Source of the DNA: Mucilaginibacter gracilis
GTDB taxonomy: Bacteria; Bacteroidota; Bacteroidia; Sphingobacteriales; Sphingobacteriaceae
Direction of reading: 5' to 3'
Length of the DNA stretch: 64,000 nt
Assembly: GCF_003633615.1 (NCBI RefSeq)
Contig: NZ_RBKU01000001.1
Span: 372,001 to 436,000, forward strand
This document shows positions 51,148 through 60,403 of this stretch, piece by piece (position 1 is the first letter of the stretch; each line of letters starts with the position of its first letter). The position numbers and the translations under genes are program-made. Under the pieces are notes generated by a model, which saw only the letters and a list, made by a program, of their open reading frames with translations, was not told where the DNA came from and made no database searches.

Positions 51148-51807
51148 ATGAGCACTACCGAAATAAACGACACCAGCCATATCACCTACGAAATGCTATT
51201 GGAGGGTAATAAAACATTTGTAGCCAATACACTCAAGCTTGATCCTACTTATTTTGACAAACTAGCCAACGGACAAAAACCTCCTGTACTGTGGATTGGT
51301 TGTGCCGATAGCCGCGTACCGGCAAACCAAATAACCAATACTAAGCCCGGCGAAATATTTGTGCACCGTAACATTGCCAACGTAGTGGTACACTCGGATA
51401 TGAACATGCTATCGGTACTTGATTATGCCGTTAACATCCTCGAAGTAAAACACGTTATAGTTTGCGGCCACTACGGTTGTGGGGGCGTTATTGCGGCCCT
51501 GGGCAACGACCAAAACGGCTTAGTAGATAACTGGCTGCGCCACATTAAAGACGTTTACCGCCTGTATGCCGCCGAACTTGATGCCATAACAGACAACCAG
51601 CAAAAAGCCGACCGCCTTGTTGAACTAAACGTTATCGAAAACGTAAACAACCTAACCGCAACATCAATAGTACAAAACGCCTGGAAAAACGGTAAAAACC
51701 TAAGCGTACACGGCTGGGTTTACACCCTAAGCACCGGCTACATTAACGATTTAAACGTAAGCTTTAACAGTAACCAAAACATAGATAAAGTTTTCAAATT
51801 TAAGTAA
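51148..51807 (+). CDS. Beta-class carbonic anhydrase
   Basis: Zinc enzyme interconverting CO2 and bicarbonate in the cytosol. The 219-residue protein shows LWIGCADSRVPANQI (zinc Cys52 and the Asp-Arg dyad) and VIVCGHYGCGGVIAAL (zinc His108 and Cys111), followed by WLRHIKDVYRLYAAELDAI and the C-terminal VHGWVYTLSTGYI. It is closely similar in order of motifs to the carbonic anhydrase half of the SulP fusion at 33569. Second gene of the DUF1275 operon. Confidence 0.95.
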   Translation: MSTTEINDTSHITYEMLLEGNKTFVANTLKLDPTYFDKLANGQKPPVLWIGCADSRVPANQITNTKPGEIFVHRNIANVVVHSDMNMLSVLDYAVNILEVKHVIVCGHYGCGGVIAALGNDQNGLVDNWLRHIKDVYRLYAAELDAITDNQQKADRLVELNVIENVNNLTATSIVQNAWKNGKNLSVHGWVYTLSTGYINDLNVSFNSNQNIDKVFKFK

Positions 51808-51902
51808 ACCCAAATTAAAATTGATAAACACCTCAATACCATCACTAATTGAGTTTATAAATTCTATTAATCCTCAAATTCTATAAATTCTGATTCAGAC
51901 AA

Positions 51903-51917
51903 GGGGGGGGGGGGGGG
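51903..51917 (+). repeat. Run of 15 G in a poly-C repeat unit
   Basis: Fifteen consecutive G followed by ATAAAGTAAGATTTAAAT, the inverse of the unit at 41884-41912. Runs this long are prone to slippage and to sequencing error, so the true length may differ. Confidence 0.8.
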
Positions 51918-52000
51918 ATAAAGTAAGATTTAAATTTGTGCTTTATCGAATTATTGGCTTTTACACAGTTCAACTCATCAGTCGCCAAATATACTTTTAT

Positions 52001-52110
52001 TCCACACTCAATCCCTCAATCATTCAATATTTCACATTCAATCCCTCAATCATTCAAAATTCCACATTCAATCCCTCAATCATTCAAAATTGACGAAGGG
52101 GGGATATTGT
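52001..52110 (-). repeat. Three 30-bp tandem repeats plus a poly-C unit
   Basis: Exact 30-base units at 52001-52030, 52031-52060 and 52061-52090, each containing CAATCCCTCAATCATTCAA, followed by a G6 tract (52098-52103) and ATATTGTAA. Read on the minus strand this is the same module order as at 41711-41750. The IS4 transposase fragment begins directly at its end. Confidence 0.8.
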
Positions 52111-52518
52111 AACATTTTCTGTGTTGATTAAGCAGGCTGTAGAGCCGTCTATCGCTATAAGCCTAAATCCATTCCACCGCTTAATATGATCGGCATAATT
52201 CCTGTAAAAACTTTCCACTAATATCTCGTTAAGGCAAGCAAAAAACAGGTCTTTGATTTTCATTCGCTGCTGGCAAAAAGCTGATTTGGTGACTTTACTT
52301 TCTTCACTGTTTATCAAACGATAAAATTCAGCGATTTCGATGCTGTAACTTTTTCGGAAAAAATTGATTAGCATTAATACCAGTCGTTCAAAACCAAGTT
52401 TGCGATTTCGTGAAAAGTCATTCTTTGATACGGTGAAAAGTTCTTTTAAATCGGGTTCTGTAGCCGACAATCTAATAAAGTTTTTTAAATCTGAAATGAT
52501 CTCTGAATTTGCATTCAT
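52084..52518 (-). pseudogene. Truncated IS4-family transposase
   Basis: The N-terminal ~135 residues of an IS4-type DDE transposase: helical start MNANSEIISDLKNFIRLSAT, LGFERLVLMLINFFRKSYSI, SKVTKSAFCQQRMKIKDLFF and the first catalytic Asp in RLIAIDGSTACLIN. After TENV the frame runs straight into the poly-C repeat (codons TISPLRQF) and stops, so the second Asp and Glu are missing. It cannot be active. The other end of the IS is not recognisable. It lies in an AT-rich region. Confidence 0.85.
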
Positions 52519-52906
52519 ACCACAGTTTTTAGTTTTCGAAGAATAACTTTAAATATATCAGACATTCAGAGTTGTTTCAGTATTGGCTCAAACTATGTAC
52601 AAAAAGGAGCAAATAAAGCAATTAAAAAACTGACGGGATTATTGTCATATGTAAATTAAAACTTAACTTAGCAGATGGATGAACTGCCACAGTTTTTAAT
52701 ATGATAAGGGAAATAGCTATTAATAGTGAAACTTTTACCCTTATGTTTAATAACTAATTGCAGCGAAGGTATTCTGTCTATAATTGTTTAATGATAATTC
52801 TCAGATTACCATTTTGACGTTTTATAATGGAATTCTACTAAGATTCTATAAAAATTCAGAACCTAATTAATGAAGGCCTTCGTCATGGGCCGTCAAAACG
52901 AATATC
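52519..52906. other. Non-coding AT-rich region
   Basis: Between the transposase fragment and the orphan membrane gene. I see no ORF of note, no clear promoter motif and no repeat other than AT-rich stretches. It may contain the upstream remnant of the IS. Confidence 0.5.
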
Positions 52907-53923
52907 ATGTATATCAAAAGAATATCTTTTCCGCTGTGGACATCAATCGCCGTTATAACTCTGTTTATTTGTATTTTAATTGTCTTTGTTATTTCGAATG
53001 CATACCATCGATATGGAAGTCCATTGGCTTTGGGCATGACGATTGATATGGTCATCATTTTGCCCCTTCTCCCATTATTACTAAGTGGGCGATCCGGAGC
53101 GGCAAAATATGTTTCATCCGTATTATTCACTATCGGAATTTTATGCGCAGGACGCGTCATTCCTACCAGTGAACAGTTTTTGCTGCGTTATATAAAATAC
53201 TGGATTGTTCCCATTGTAGAGTTATTAAGTGTCTCTTACTTAGTAATTAGAGTAAGAAAGGCATTAAAACATCTTGATAGTAAAGCAGATTCCTCCGGAG
53301 ATTTCTACAATGAGCTAAAGAAGGTTACTTTTTCAATTATTCCGAACAAAATCGCATACGTTGTTACTTCTGAAATCGCTGTGATCTATTATCTTTTTTT
53401 TAATCACAAAAAGATGCTTTATAATGATAAGAAATTTAGCTATCATAAAGACACAGGTGCTATAGCGCTTTTTGGGGTATTAATTTTCATGGTCATTGTT
53501 GAAACTATGGCGTTTCATCTGTTGCTGGTTAGATGGAGTCCAAAGGTTGCCTGGATACTTACAGTTATTACTGCATATGCAGGCGTGCAATTATGGGGTA
53601 TGACCCGTGCTTTTTTAAAACGTCCAATAGAGATTACCTCCAATTCTTTGCTGTTGCGGTATGGTTTGTTGGCAGAAACAGAAGTCCCCTTAATCAATAT
53701 TCAATCTGTCGAGCTTTTGACCAAGCTGGATGATAGTGAGCCATACGTTCAACAATTATCTCCACTTAAATTATTAAATGATTTCAACGTGGTTGTCAGG
53801 CTACACCAGCCCGCAGAATTATGTTTTATTTATGGCAAAGTAAAAACATATCAGACAATTGCTTTCCACGTTGACAAGAAACAACTGTTTATAGAATGTT
53901 TAAATAGCAAGTTGGCTGTTTAA
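52907..53923 (+). CDS. Orphan membrane protein with a PH-like C-terminal domain
   Basis: A 338-residue protein with about four hydrophobic segments in the N-terminal half (SFPLWTSIAVITLFICILIV, DMVIILPLLPLLLSG, ALFGVLIFMVIVETMAFHLLL, VAWILTVITAYAGVQLWG). Residues from about 245 read RPIEITSNSLLLRYGLLAET and EVPLINIQSVELL, the pattern of bacterial PH (DUF304-like) domains. Function unknown. The DNA is AT-rich and the gene stands alone between an IS fragment and pruA, so it may have been acquired. Codon use looks protein-coding throughout. Confidence 0.7.
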   Translation: MYIKRISFPLWTSIAVITLFICILIVFVISNAYHRYGSPLALGMTIDMVIILPLLPLLLSGRSGAAKYVSSVLFTIGILCAGRVIPTSEQFLLRYIKYWIVPIVELLSVSYLVIRVRKALKHLDSKADSSGDFYNELKKVTFSIIPNKIAYVVTSEIAVIYYLFFNHKKMLYNDKKFSYHKDTGAIALFGVLIFMVIVETMAFHLLLVRWSPKVAWILTVITAYAGVQLWGMTRAFLKRPIEITSNSLLLRYGLLAETEVPLINIQSVELLTKLDDSEPYVQQLSPLKLLNDFNVVVRLHQPAELCFIYGKVKTYQTIAFHVDKKQLFIECLNSKLAV

Positions 53924-54166
53924 ACATTCTATAAATAGTATTAATTATTATTGGCATCCTAGCTAAATTTTAACTATCCCCATCACTTATTATCGCAAGA
54001 TAGATAATGTGCATAGCTAAGGATATAATGGAGTTATTTAAATCTGAAATTACTTCCACGATTATATTCATATGATATTTCAGTTTTTGAAAACTTAGAG
54101 AAACGGAATAGTCCAGCTTCTTCCAGTCTATGCTTGGGTAAATGTCTTAACTTAATGGCCGGGGGG

Positions 54167-55804
54167 TTACACCTCCCTATCCAAAAACGGATACCTGTAA
54201 CTCTTCGGTGGGTCAAAAGTTTCTTTAATGGTTCGTGGCGATACCCAGCGCAACAAGTTTATCATCGAACCCGCTTTATCGTTTGTGCCCGAACCTCTGG
54301 CACCGCCAAAGGGCTGCTGCCCAACAACTGCTCCGGTTGGTTTGTCGTTCACATAAAAATTCCCCGCAGCGTTACGCAAGGCATGTGTAGCCTGCGCAAT
54401 AGCATATCTGTCTTGCGAAATAATACAGCCAGTTAAAGCGTATATCGATGTGCTATCAATAACAGTTAAAATATCATCAAATTCGGCGTCGTTGTAAACA
54501 TAAATAGTTAACACCGGGCCAAACAGCTCTTCGCGCATGGTAACATACTGAGGGTCCTGCGTAACAATTACAGTAGGTTGTATAAACCAGCCCTTACTTT
54601 TATCGTAAGTCCCGCCGGCAATAACCTCAACGCTGCTGTCGCTGTTAGCGGCGTCAATATATTTGGCCAGTTTATCAAACGATTTCTCGTCGATAACCGC
54701 ATTAACAAAATTTTCAAAATTTTCAACCGGGCCAACAGTTATCCCGGCAAGCTCATTCAGCATACCCGTTTTAATGGCAGGCCATAACGATTTTGGCAGA
54801 TAAGCCCTCGAAGCAGCCGAACATTTTTGTCCCTGGTATTCAAAAGCACCGCGCACCAAAGCAGTAACGGCAACATCAACATTGGCACTCGGATGAACCA
54901 GTACAAAATCTTTACCACCGGTTTCGCCAACAATGCGCGGATAGGTTTTGTATTTATGAATATTGGTACCTATGGTTTTCCATATATTCTGAAAAACCGG
55001 GGTCGATCCTGTAAAGTGTATACCCGCAAAATCCGGATGGCTAAAAATAATATCACCTGCAACAGGGCCGTCAACATAAATCAGGTTTATAACACCTGCC
55101 GGTACGCCAGCTTCAATAAAAGCCTCCATCAGCACGTTGGCAGCATATACCTGTGTATCATTAGGTTTCCATACCACAACATTACCCATCATCGCTGCCG
55201 ATGTTGGCAGGTTACCGGCAATGGCCGTAAAGTTAAAAGGGGTTATGGCAAATACAAAACCTTCAAGCGGGCGTTGCTCAACGCGGTTCCATATACCTTT
55301 TGGCGATATTGGCGGCTGTTGGGCATAAATTTCGGCCATGTAACTTACGTTGAACCGCAAAAAATCAACCATCTCGCAAACCGAATCGATCTCGGCCTGG
55401 TAAGCGTTTTTTGATTGGCCCAACATGGTAGCGGCATTTATTTTTGCCCGGTACGGGCCCGAAAGTAAATCGGCAGCTTTTAAAAATATTGCAGCGCGTT
55501 CTTCCCAAGCCAAGGCTTCCCAGCCTGCTTTAGCAGCCAGGGCCGCATCAATAGCTGCGTTAACATGGCTCGCATCGCCAATATGGTAAGTAGCCAATAC
55601 ATGTTGATGATCGTGCGGAGGGCGTACAGTTCCGGTTTTGCCGGTGCGTACCTCTTTGCCGCCAATATACATAGGTATATCTATTTGTTTTGCGCGGCCT
55701 TCTTCCAAAGCAGCCTTTAAAGCCGCACGTTCAACACTGCGCGGCCCATAATTCAATACGGGCTCGTTTACCGGAGTTGGTATATTAAAAAATCCTTTAA
55801 GCAT
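54167..55804 (-). CDS. pruA: L-glutamate gamma-semialdehyde dehydrogenase
   Basis: NAD-dependent oxidation of glutamate semialdehyde (from proline via P5C) to glutamate. The 545-residue aldehyde dehydrogenase begins MLKGFFNIPTPVNEPVLNYGP and contains VFAITPFNFTAIAGNLPTSAAMM, FTGSTPVFQNIWKTIG, GETGGKDFVLVHPSANVD (catalytic Glu region) and GAFEYQGQKCSAASRAYLP with catalytic Cys328, matching the PruA1-type signature. The open frame reaches 55876, but a -7 element at 55824-55831 lies within that extension, so the ATG at 55804 is the start. Proline dehydrogenase is not nearby. Confidence 0.95.
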   Translation of the reverse strand: MLKGFFNIPTPVNEPVLNYGPRSVERAALKAALEEGRAKQIDIPMYIGGKEVRTGKTGTVRPPHDHQHVLATYHIGDASHVNAAIDAALAAKAGWEALAWEERAAIFLKAADLLSGPYRAKINAATMLGQSKNAYQAEIDSVCEMVDFLRFNVSYMAEIYAQQPPISPKGIWNRVEQRPLEGFVFAITPFNFTAIAGNLPTSAAMMGNVVVWKPNDTQVYAANVLMEAFIEAGVPAGVINLIYVDGPVAGDIIFSHPDFAGIHFTGSTPVFQNIWKTIGTNIHKYKTYPRIVGETGGKDFVLVHPSANVDVAVTALVRGAFEYQGQKCSAASRAYLPKSLWPAIKTGMLNELAGITVGPVENFENFVNAVIDEKSFDKLAKYIDAANSDSSVEVIAGGTYDKSKGWFIQPTVIVTQDPQYVTMREELFGPVLTIYVYNDAEFDDILTVIDSTSIYALTGCIISQDRYAIAQATHALRNAAGNFYVNDKPTGAVVGQQPFGGARGSGTNDKAGSMINLLRWVSPRTIKETFDPPKSYRYPFLDREV

Positions 55805-55823
55805 GTCAGTTATAATATGGCTG

Positions 55824-55831
55824 CAAAGATA
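55824..55831 (-). promoter_or_regulatory. -7 promoter element of pruA
   Basis: Minus-strand TATCTTTG, 20 bases before the chosen start codon. It decides between the two possible pruA starts. Confidence 0.6.
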
Positions 55832-55907
55832 CGGATTTTGTAAATGTTGGGTATGATATCCCCTGTCTATTAACAATATCTTTACTATAATCTGATATGC
55901 CTCGCTC

Positions 55908-57284
55908 TTAGTTTTTTAACCATTTCACAGCAGTTAGCAACACAGCATCGGTATTGCCCGGTGCTGTGTTGCTAACTGCATAATCCGGAAGTATGGGCTG
56001 GGTATCCAGTTTGTTATTATTGGGCCTCACCCACATGGTTGTAGACGTAAAGCCCGAAAGGCCTGTTTGCGGTAAGTTAATATTGCATAGTTCGCCATAG
56101 TCATTCCCAGGTTCACCGGTTGGCTCGCCAATTAGAGTTGCCAGTTTAAAATCCTTTATAGCAGCACTAAGCATATTCGCACTCGAAAAAGTATACGGGC
56201 CAATCAAAAAGCAAGCCTTACCCTTAAATTTATACTTCAAATCCATAGGCTTGTCCAGTTCAGTGCTGCCTATTTTAAAAAAAGCGCCATTTGGTAATTT
56301 TAAAAAGTCAGTATACTGGCTTGCGTAAATATCGCGGTTGGCTTCAATATAAGTTCTAAATTGCTGGCTCACCTTCCGTTCACTTTCACCGGCCATTCTA
56401 AATGGCTTATCGGTAATGTAATTCAATAAATACCATCCCAATTGCGAATTTCCTCCTCCATTTTCGCGCAGATCAACCACCAGCTTATCAATATGTTTAT
56501 GATCCAAAACTTCAAAAACCGAATCACAAAAACGCTTAAAACCGTTGTAGCTCACCATCGATTTAAAGTTGAGATAACCATATAAATCATCTTTCACAGT
56601 AAAGGTGTAAGGTTGCGTGTTGTTTGGTTTGGCTATGCTGGTATTATACTCGCTTTCGCTGATTGCATTAACACTAACCATCCCCTTAACATTATTCTCA
56701 CCAATATAATTAATAAGGTATGGCTGTGTTATGCCAATAATAGGCAAGTAAAGCCTAAAAGAATTAACCGCCGACACCTTACGAAACGATTGCAAGCCAC
56801 CCTTTAAAGCCGTTATCCGCTTAAATATATGCTCGGCGGCTTCGCCATTTACCGCAAGTATCTTAATTCCCTTCAGGCTATTCCCCGGCGCAAGCAGGTT
56901 GGCTATAAAATATTTCCCGTCATAACCGGTAACTTGTAAAGGAACGGTTTTAAAAGTTCCGGCTTTTAATTGCTGCCTCATTTGCTTAGGCATATTAATG
57001 CCGGTATGCCCCTCATTAATAAAAGCGGTTACCTCGGCAAAGGCCCTGTAAGCCCTTAAAACGGATAACGAATCGGGCAGTACCTTTATTAGCGAATCTA
57101 CTTTAACAACCAACTGTTCCGCCGAAATATCATGATAAAGATTGGGGTGTATATCGGCAGCACTTTTCATAAAAAAGGCAATATCATCGGCTACCTGTTT
57201 TTTAGAAAACATGAGCGAATCTTGAGCGCGTACTATGGTGCCGCTTAATATAAAAAGCATTAAAAGGGTAAATATCTTTTCCAT
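55908..57284 (-). CDS. S41-family (tail-specific-like) peptidase
   Basis: A 458-residue exported protein: signal peptide MEKIFTLLMLFILSGTIVRAQ, a helical N-terminal domain with INEGHTGINMP, then the S41 core KLVVDLRENGGGNSQLGWYLLNYI and the serine region KACFLIGPYTFSSANMLSAAIKDFKLATLIGEPTGEPGN, where the Ser in TFSSANM is the candidate nucleophile. No PDZ domain is obvious, so it is the shorter Bacteroidota type rather than a classic CtpA. Located in the periplasm. Monocistronic, upstream of pruA on the same strand with a 103-base gap. Confidence 0.87.
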   Translation of the reverse strand: MEKIFTLLMLFILSGTIVRAQDSLMFSKKQVADDIAFFMKSAADIHPNLYHDISAEQLVVKVDSLIKVLPDSLSVLRAYRAFAEVTAFINEGHTGINMPKQMRQQLKAGTFKTVPLQVTGYDGKYFIANLLAPGNSLKGIKILAVNGEAAEHIFKRITALKGGLQSFRKVSAVNSFRLYLPIIGITQPYLINYIGENNVKGMVSVNAISESEYNTSIAKPNNTQPYTFTVKDDLYGYLNFKSMVSYNGFKRFCDSVFEVLDHKHIDKLVVDLRENGGGNSQLGWYLLNYITDKPFRMAGESERKVSQQFRTYIEANRDIYASQYTDFLKLPNGAFFKIGSTELDKPMDLKYKFKGKACFLIGPYTFSSANMLSAAIKDFKLATLIGEPTGEPGNDYGELCNINLPQTGLSGFTSTTMWVRPNNNKLDTQPILPDYAVSNTAPGNTDAVLLTAVKWLKN

Positions 57285-57384
57285 ATACTAACATGACGCT
57301 TACTTTCAAAAAAAAGTTACATCACAGCACAAAAAAAGCCCCACTCAAACTGAGCAGGGCTTCTCTATCATTAAAGCGGATAAA

Positions 57385-57936
57385 TTATGCGCCTTTTTCT
57401 TCTGTTCCTTCGGTAGCAGTTTCTTCTGGTGCTACTTCTGCAACTGGAGCATCTTCAACAACAACTGCATCATCAGCAGCAGTTACATCAGCACTACCGG
57501 CAGTTTTCGCTTTGCCAGATCCACCACGACGGCGTGTTGCTTTCTTCTCAGTTTTAACTTCACCCTTAGTGTATACAGTGTTGTAGTCAACCAGTTCAAT
57601 AATCGCCATCGAAGCGTTATCACCTAAACGGTTTTCTAACTTAACAATACGGGTATAACCTCCTGGGCGATCGGCTATTTTAACAGCAACATCGCGGAAT
57701 AATTCGGCAACGATGTCTTTGTCTTGCAAATAACTAAATACAGTACGACGAGAGTGCGTAGTATCGTTTTTAGCTTTTGTTAAAATTGGCTCAACATAAA
57801 TACGTAATGCTTTTGCTTTTGCCAATGTTGTAGTAATACGCTTGTATTGAATAAGCGATGAGGCCATGTTTGCCAACATTGCCTTTCTGTGGCTGTCGGT
57901 TCTGCCTAAATGGTTAACTTTTCTTCCGTGTCTCAT
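57385..57936 (-). CDS. rplQ: 50S ribosomal protein L17 with an acidic Ala-rich tail
   Basis: Last gene of the spc/alpha ribosomal cluster. Residues 1-118 are standard L17: [29 protein letters not shown], then [14 protein letters not shown] and [24 protein letters not shown] further 65 residues are Lys/Arg then Ala/Glu/Val-rich low complexity ([20 protein letters not shown]...). Such acidic tails are typical of Bacteroidota L17. It is separated from rpoA by 163 bases containing an imperfect inverted repeat, more than usual. Confidence 0.97.
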   Translation of the reverse strand: MRHGRKVNHLGRTDSHRKAMLANMASSLIQYKRITTTLAKAKALRIYVEPILTKAKNDTTHSRRTVFSYLQDKDIVAELFRDVAVKIADRPGGYTRIVKLENRLGDNASMAIIELVDYNTVYTKGEVKTEKKATRRRGGSGKAKTAGSADVTAADDAVVVEDAPVAEVAPEETATEGTEEKGA

Positions 57937-58029
57937 TGTGTTTTGATTTTTTTCACGTTACATACCGTTGGGGATAAAATAAATCAACCCTCGGAATTAT
58001 GCGCTCGCTTATTTCTATTGTTATTATTA

Positions 58030-58093
58030 AGTATCAGGTACTTAGTATCAAAATGCGCAAATACTTGCTACTCAATACTAACTACTTGATACT
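58030..58093. repeat. Imperfect inverted repeat between rpoA and rplQ
   Basis: AGTATCAGGTACTTAGTATC at 58030-58049 and the reverse complement of 58072-58093 (AGTATCAAGTAGTTAGTATT on the minus strand) match except for a few bases, giving a hairpin with a 22-base loop. Inserted within the alpha operon. Confidence 0.65.
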
Positions 58094-58099
58094 GTTTTA

Positions 58100-59092
58100 T
58101 TATTCTTCGTCTAACTTAAATTTCGACAAGTTCATACCAAAAGATAAGCCTTTTGATTTAACCAGGTCCTGAATTTCAGTTAATGATTTTTTACCAAAGT
58201 TTCTGAATTTCAACATATCAGCAACATCGTACGATACCAGGTCGGCCAGGCTGCGTATATCGGCAGCTTTTAAGCAATTTAATGCACGAACCGAAAGATC
58301 CAAATCAACTAATTCAGTTTTAAGTATTTTACGCATGTGTAAAATTTCCTCGTCAACTTCTTTAGTTTCTTCTTTAGCCTGCGCTTCAAGCATCATATTC
58401 TCATCGCTGAAAAGCATAAAGTGCTGTATCAAAATTTTGGCAGCTTCCTTTAACGCATCTTCCGGATGAACCGAACCATCGGTAGCAATATCTAAAACCA
58501 ATTTTTCATAATCGGTTTTTTGCTCAACGCGATAGTTTTCGATAGTGTATTTTACGTTTTTAATGGGTGTGTAAATCGAATCGATTGCGATAACACCAAC
58601 CATTGCATCAGGATTTTTATTCTCTTCACTCGGAACGTAACCACGGCCTTTAGCAACCGTAATTTCAATCTCCAAAGTAACAGACGAATCCATGTTGCAA
58701 ATAACCAAATCCGGGTTTAAAACGGTAAAGTTGTTTGAAAACTTAGTGATATCACCGGCACTGAAAGTATCCTGACCATTGATGATCACAAATATCTTTT
58801 CAGAATCGCCAGACTCACCGCTTTTCTTCATACGAACTTGCTTTAAGTTCAGTATAATTTCGGTAACATCTTCAACCACACCTTTAATGGTCGAAAACTC
58901 ATGGTTAACCCCCGAAAAACGAACAGAAGTGATCGCATAACCTTCCAGTGATGAAAGTAAGATACGACGTAAAGCATTACCAATGGTTATCCCGAATCCT
59001 GGCTCTAACGGACGAAATTCAAACGTACCATCAAAATCAGTTGATTTCTGCATGATAACCTTATCTGGTTTCTGAAATGCTAATATTGCCAT
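58100..59092 (-). CDS. rpoA: DNA-directed RNA polymerase subunit alpha
   Basis: Scaffold subunit of RNA polymerase. The 330-residue protein has the N-terminal domain ([45 protein letters not shown]) that dimerises and binds beta/beta', a short linker, and the C-terminal domain from about residue 250 with [44 protein letters not shown], which contacts UP elements and activators. Between rpsD and rplQ as in other bacteria. An 18-bp-stem hairpin lies before it. Confidence 0.98.
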   Translation of the reverse strand: MAILAFQKPDKVIMQKSTDFDGTFEFRPLEPGFGITIGNALRRILLSSLEGYAITSVRFSGVNHEFSTIKGVVEDVTEIILNLKQVRMKKSGESGDSEKIFVIINGQDTFSAGDITKFSNNFTVLNPDLVICNMDSSVTLEIEITVAKGRGYVPSEENKNPDAMVGVIAIDSIYTPIKNVKYTIENYRVEQKTDYEKLVLDIATDGSVHPEDALKEAAKILIQHFMLFSDENMMLEAQAKEETKEVDEEILHMRKILKTELVDLDLSVRALNCLKAADIRSLADLVSYDVADMLKFRNFGKKSLTEIQDLVKSKGLSFGMNLSKFKLDEE

Positions 59093-59133
59093 TTATATCC
59101 TGTGTTTTTTGTTTACTAATTGGATGAATTAAA

Positions 59134-59175
59134 CCGGAAAAATGATTAACTGTTTTGAGTTAATCATTTTTCCGG
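59134..59175 (-). promoter_or_regulatory. Perfect 18-bp-stem hairpin between rpsD and rpoA
   Basis: CCGGAAAAATGATTAACT (59134-59151) pairs exactly with AGTTAATCATTTTTCCGG (59158-59175) around a six-base loop. It lies 15 bases after the rpsD stop and 41 before the rpoA start. Possible attenuator, RNase-processing site or S4-responsive structure; there is no strong T run on the transcribed strand. Confidence 0.6.
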
Positions 59176-59190
59176 ATAAGTATCATTATA

Positions 59191-59799
59191 TTATTTTGAG
59201 TACAACTCGACGATTAAGTTTTCCTTAATGTTTTCTGGAATTTCGTCGCGGTTCGGATAGTTTAAAAACTTACCTGTTAAGCTAGATGGATCCCATTCTA
59301 ACCAGCTATGTTTATTAATCCTTCTTCCTGCAACCGAAGTTGTAATTGCTTCCATTGTTTTTGATTTCTCACGTACAGCAATCACGTCGCCAGCTTTTAA
59401 AGCGTACGAAGCAATATTTACTACTTCGCCATTAACAGTGATGTGTTTGTGGCCAACAAGCTGGCGTGCGCCAGAACGTGTTGGAGCAATACCTAAACGG
59501 TAAACTGCGTTATCTAAACGGGCTTCTAAAAACTTCAACAAGTTTTCGCCTGTAATACCTTCTTTAGATGAAGCGCGGTGAAACAGGTTTTCAAATTGTT
59601 TCTCCAATACACCATAAGTGTATTTTACTTTTTGTTTCTCCATCAACTGAGTTGAATACTCAGATTGTTTTCCTCTTCTTTTTGAGGCACCGTGCATTCC
59701 CGGTGGATAGTTTTTTCTTTCTAACGCTTTATCAGGACCGAAAATTGGTTCTCTGAAACGGCGCGCAATCTTGGATTTTGGACCTGTGTACCTTGCCAT
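59191..59799 (-). CDS. rpsD: 30S ribosomal protein S4
   Basis: Primary 16S rRNA-binding protein and assembly initiator. 202 residues starting [20 protein letters not shown] with [20 protein letters not shown], then the S4 RNA-binding domain ([39 protein letters not shown]). No Cys-x9-Cys zinc motif, the usual Bacteroidota form. In E. coli S4 represses translation of the alpha operon; whether that holds here is unknown, but the adjacent hairpin makes it worth testing. Confidence 0.98.
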   Translation of the reverse strand: MARYTGPKSKIARRFREPIFGPDKALERKNYPPGMHGASKRRGKQSEYSTQLMEKQKVKYTYGVLEKQFENLFHRASSKEGITGENLLKFLEARLDNAVYRLGIAPTRSGARQLVGHKHITVNGEVVNIASYALKAGDVIAVREKSKTMEAITTSVAGRRINKHSWLEWDPSSLTGKFLNYPNRDEIPENIKENLIVELYSK

Positions 59800-59867
59800 T
59801 GTTGTGTTGTTTTAAAGTATCTAACAGCCCGCAGCCGTAGAATCTTAGCTTTAAACGATTTGATTAA

Positions 59868-60257
59868 TTAAACTCTTCTTCTTTTAGAAGGACGACAGCC
59901 ATTGTGCGGCAGCGGAGTGATGTCCCTTATAGTGGTAACTTCAATACCTGCAGTTTGCAAAGTACGGATAGCTGATTCACGACCAGAACCCGGGCCTTTA
60001 ACAAAAACTTCTACCTTGCGTAAGCCTAAATCATAAGCTGTTTTGCCGCAATCAGAAGCCGCTTGTCCGGCTGCATAAGGAGTATTTTTCTTCGAACCCT
60101 TAAAACCCATTTTACCGGCAGATGACCACGAAATGGCTTGTCCGTTTTTGTTGGTTAGGGTAATGATGATATTATTGAAGGTAGCGTTAATGTGTGCCTC
60201 GCCAATTGGCTCAACAATTACAATACGCTTTTTGGTTACTTTTTTAGTCTTAGCCAT
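59868..60257 (-). CDS. rpsK: 30S ribosomal protein S11
   Basis: Platform protein of the 30S subunit. The 129-residue protein begins [20 protein letters not shown], followed by [47 protein letters not shown] and the C-terminal [18 protein letters not shown]. The open frame upstream to 60302 has no homologous residues and lies in a repeat. The 146-base gap to rpsM is larger than usual and contains an inverted repeat. Confidence 0.97.
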   Translation of the reverse strand: MAKTKKVTKKRIVIVEPIGEAHINATFNNIIITLTNKNGQAISWSSAGKMGFKGSKKNTPYAAGQAASDCGKTAYDLGLRKVEVFVKGPGSGRESAIRTLQTAGIEVTTIRDITPLPHNGCRPSKRRRV

Positions 60258-60276
60258 TTTCTTTTTTAGATTGTTA

Positions 60277-60394
60277 GATACGAGACTTGAGATGTGAGCC
60301 ATTGCTCCAACCCGGCACTCTTACCTTGTTTTTATCTTCTCTATTCCAGATCGGGATGCTCAAAAGATATTTATCATATCTCACATCTCGTATC
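60277..60394. repeat. Inverted repeat in the rpsM-rpsK spacer
   Basis: GATACGAGA-CTTGA-GATGTGAG at 60277-60298 and CTCACATCTCGTATC at 60380-60394 are complementary except for an insertion in the first arm, enclosing about 80 bases. Such GATACGAGATGTGAG sequences look like a dispersed intergenic repeat that landed within the ribosomal operon. Confidence 0.6.
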
Positions 60395-60403
60395 CATCAA
60401 TTA

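Noticed and set aside
52001..52090. Possible CRISPR array of 30-bp repeats
   Set aside because: The three units are contiguous tandem repeats with no spacers.
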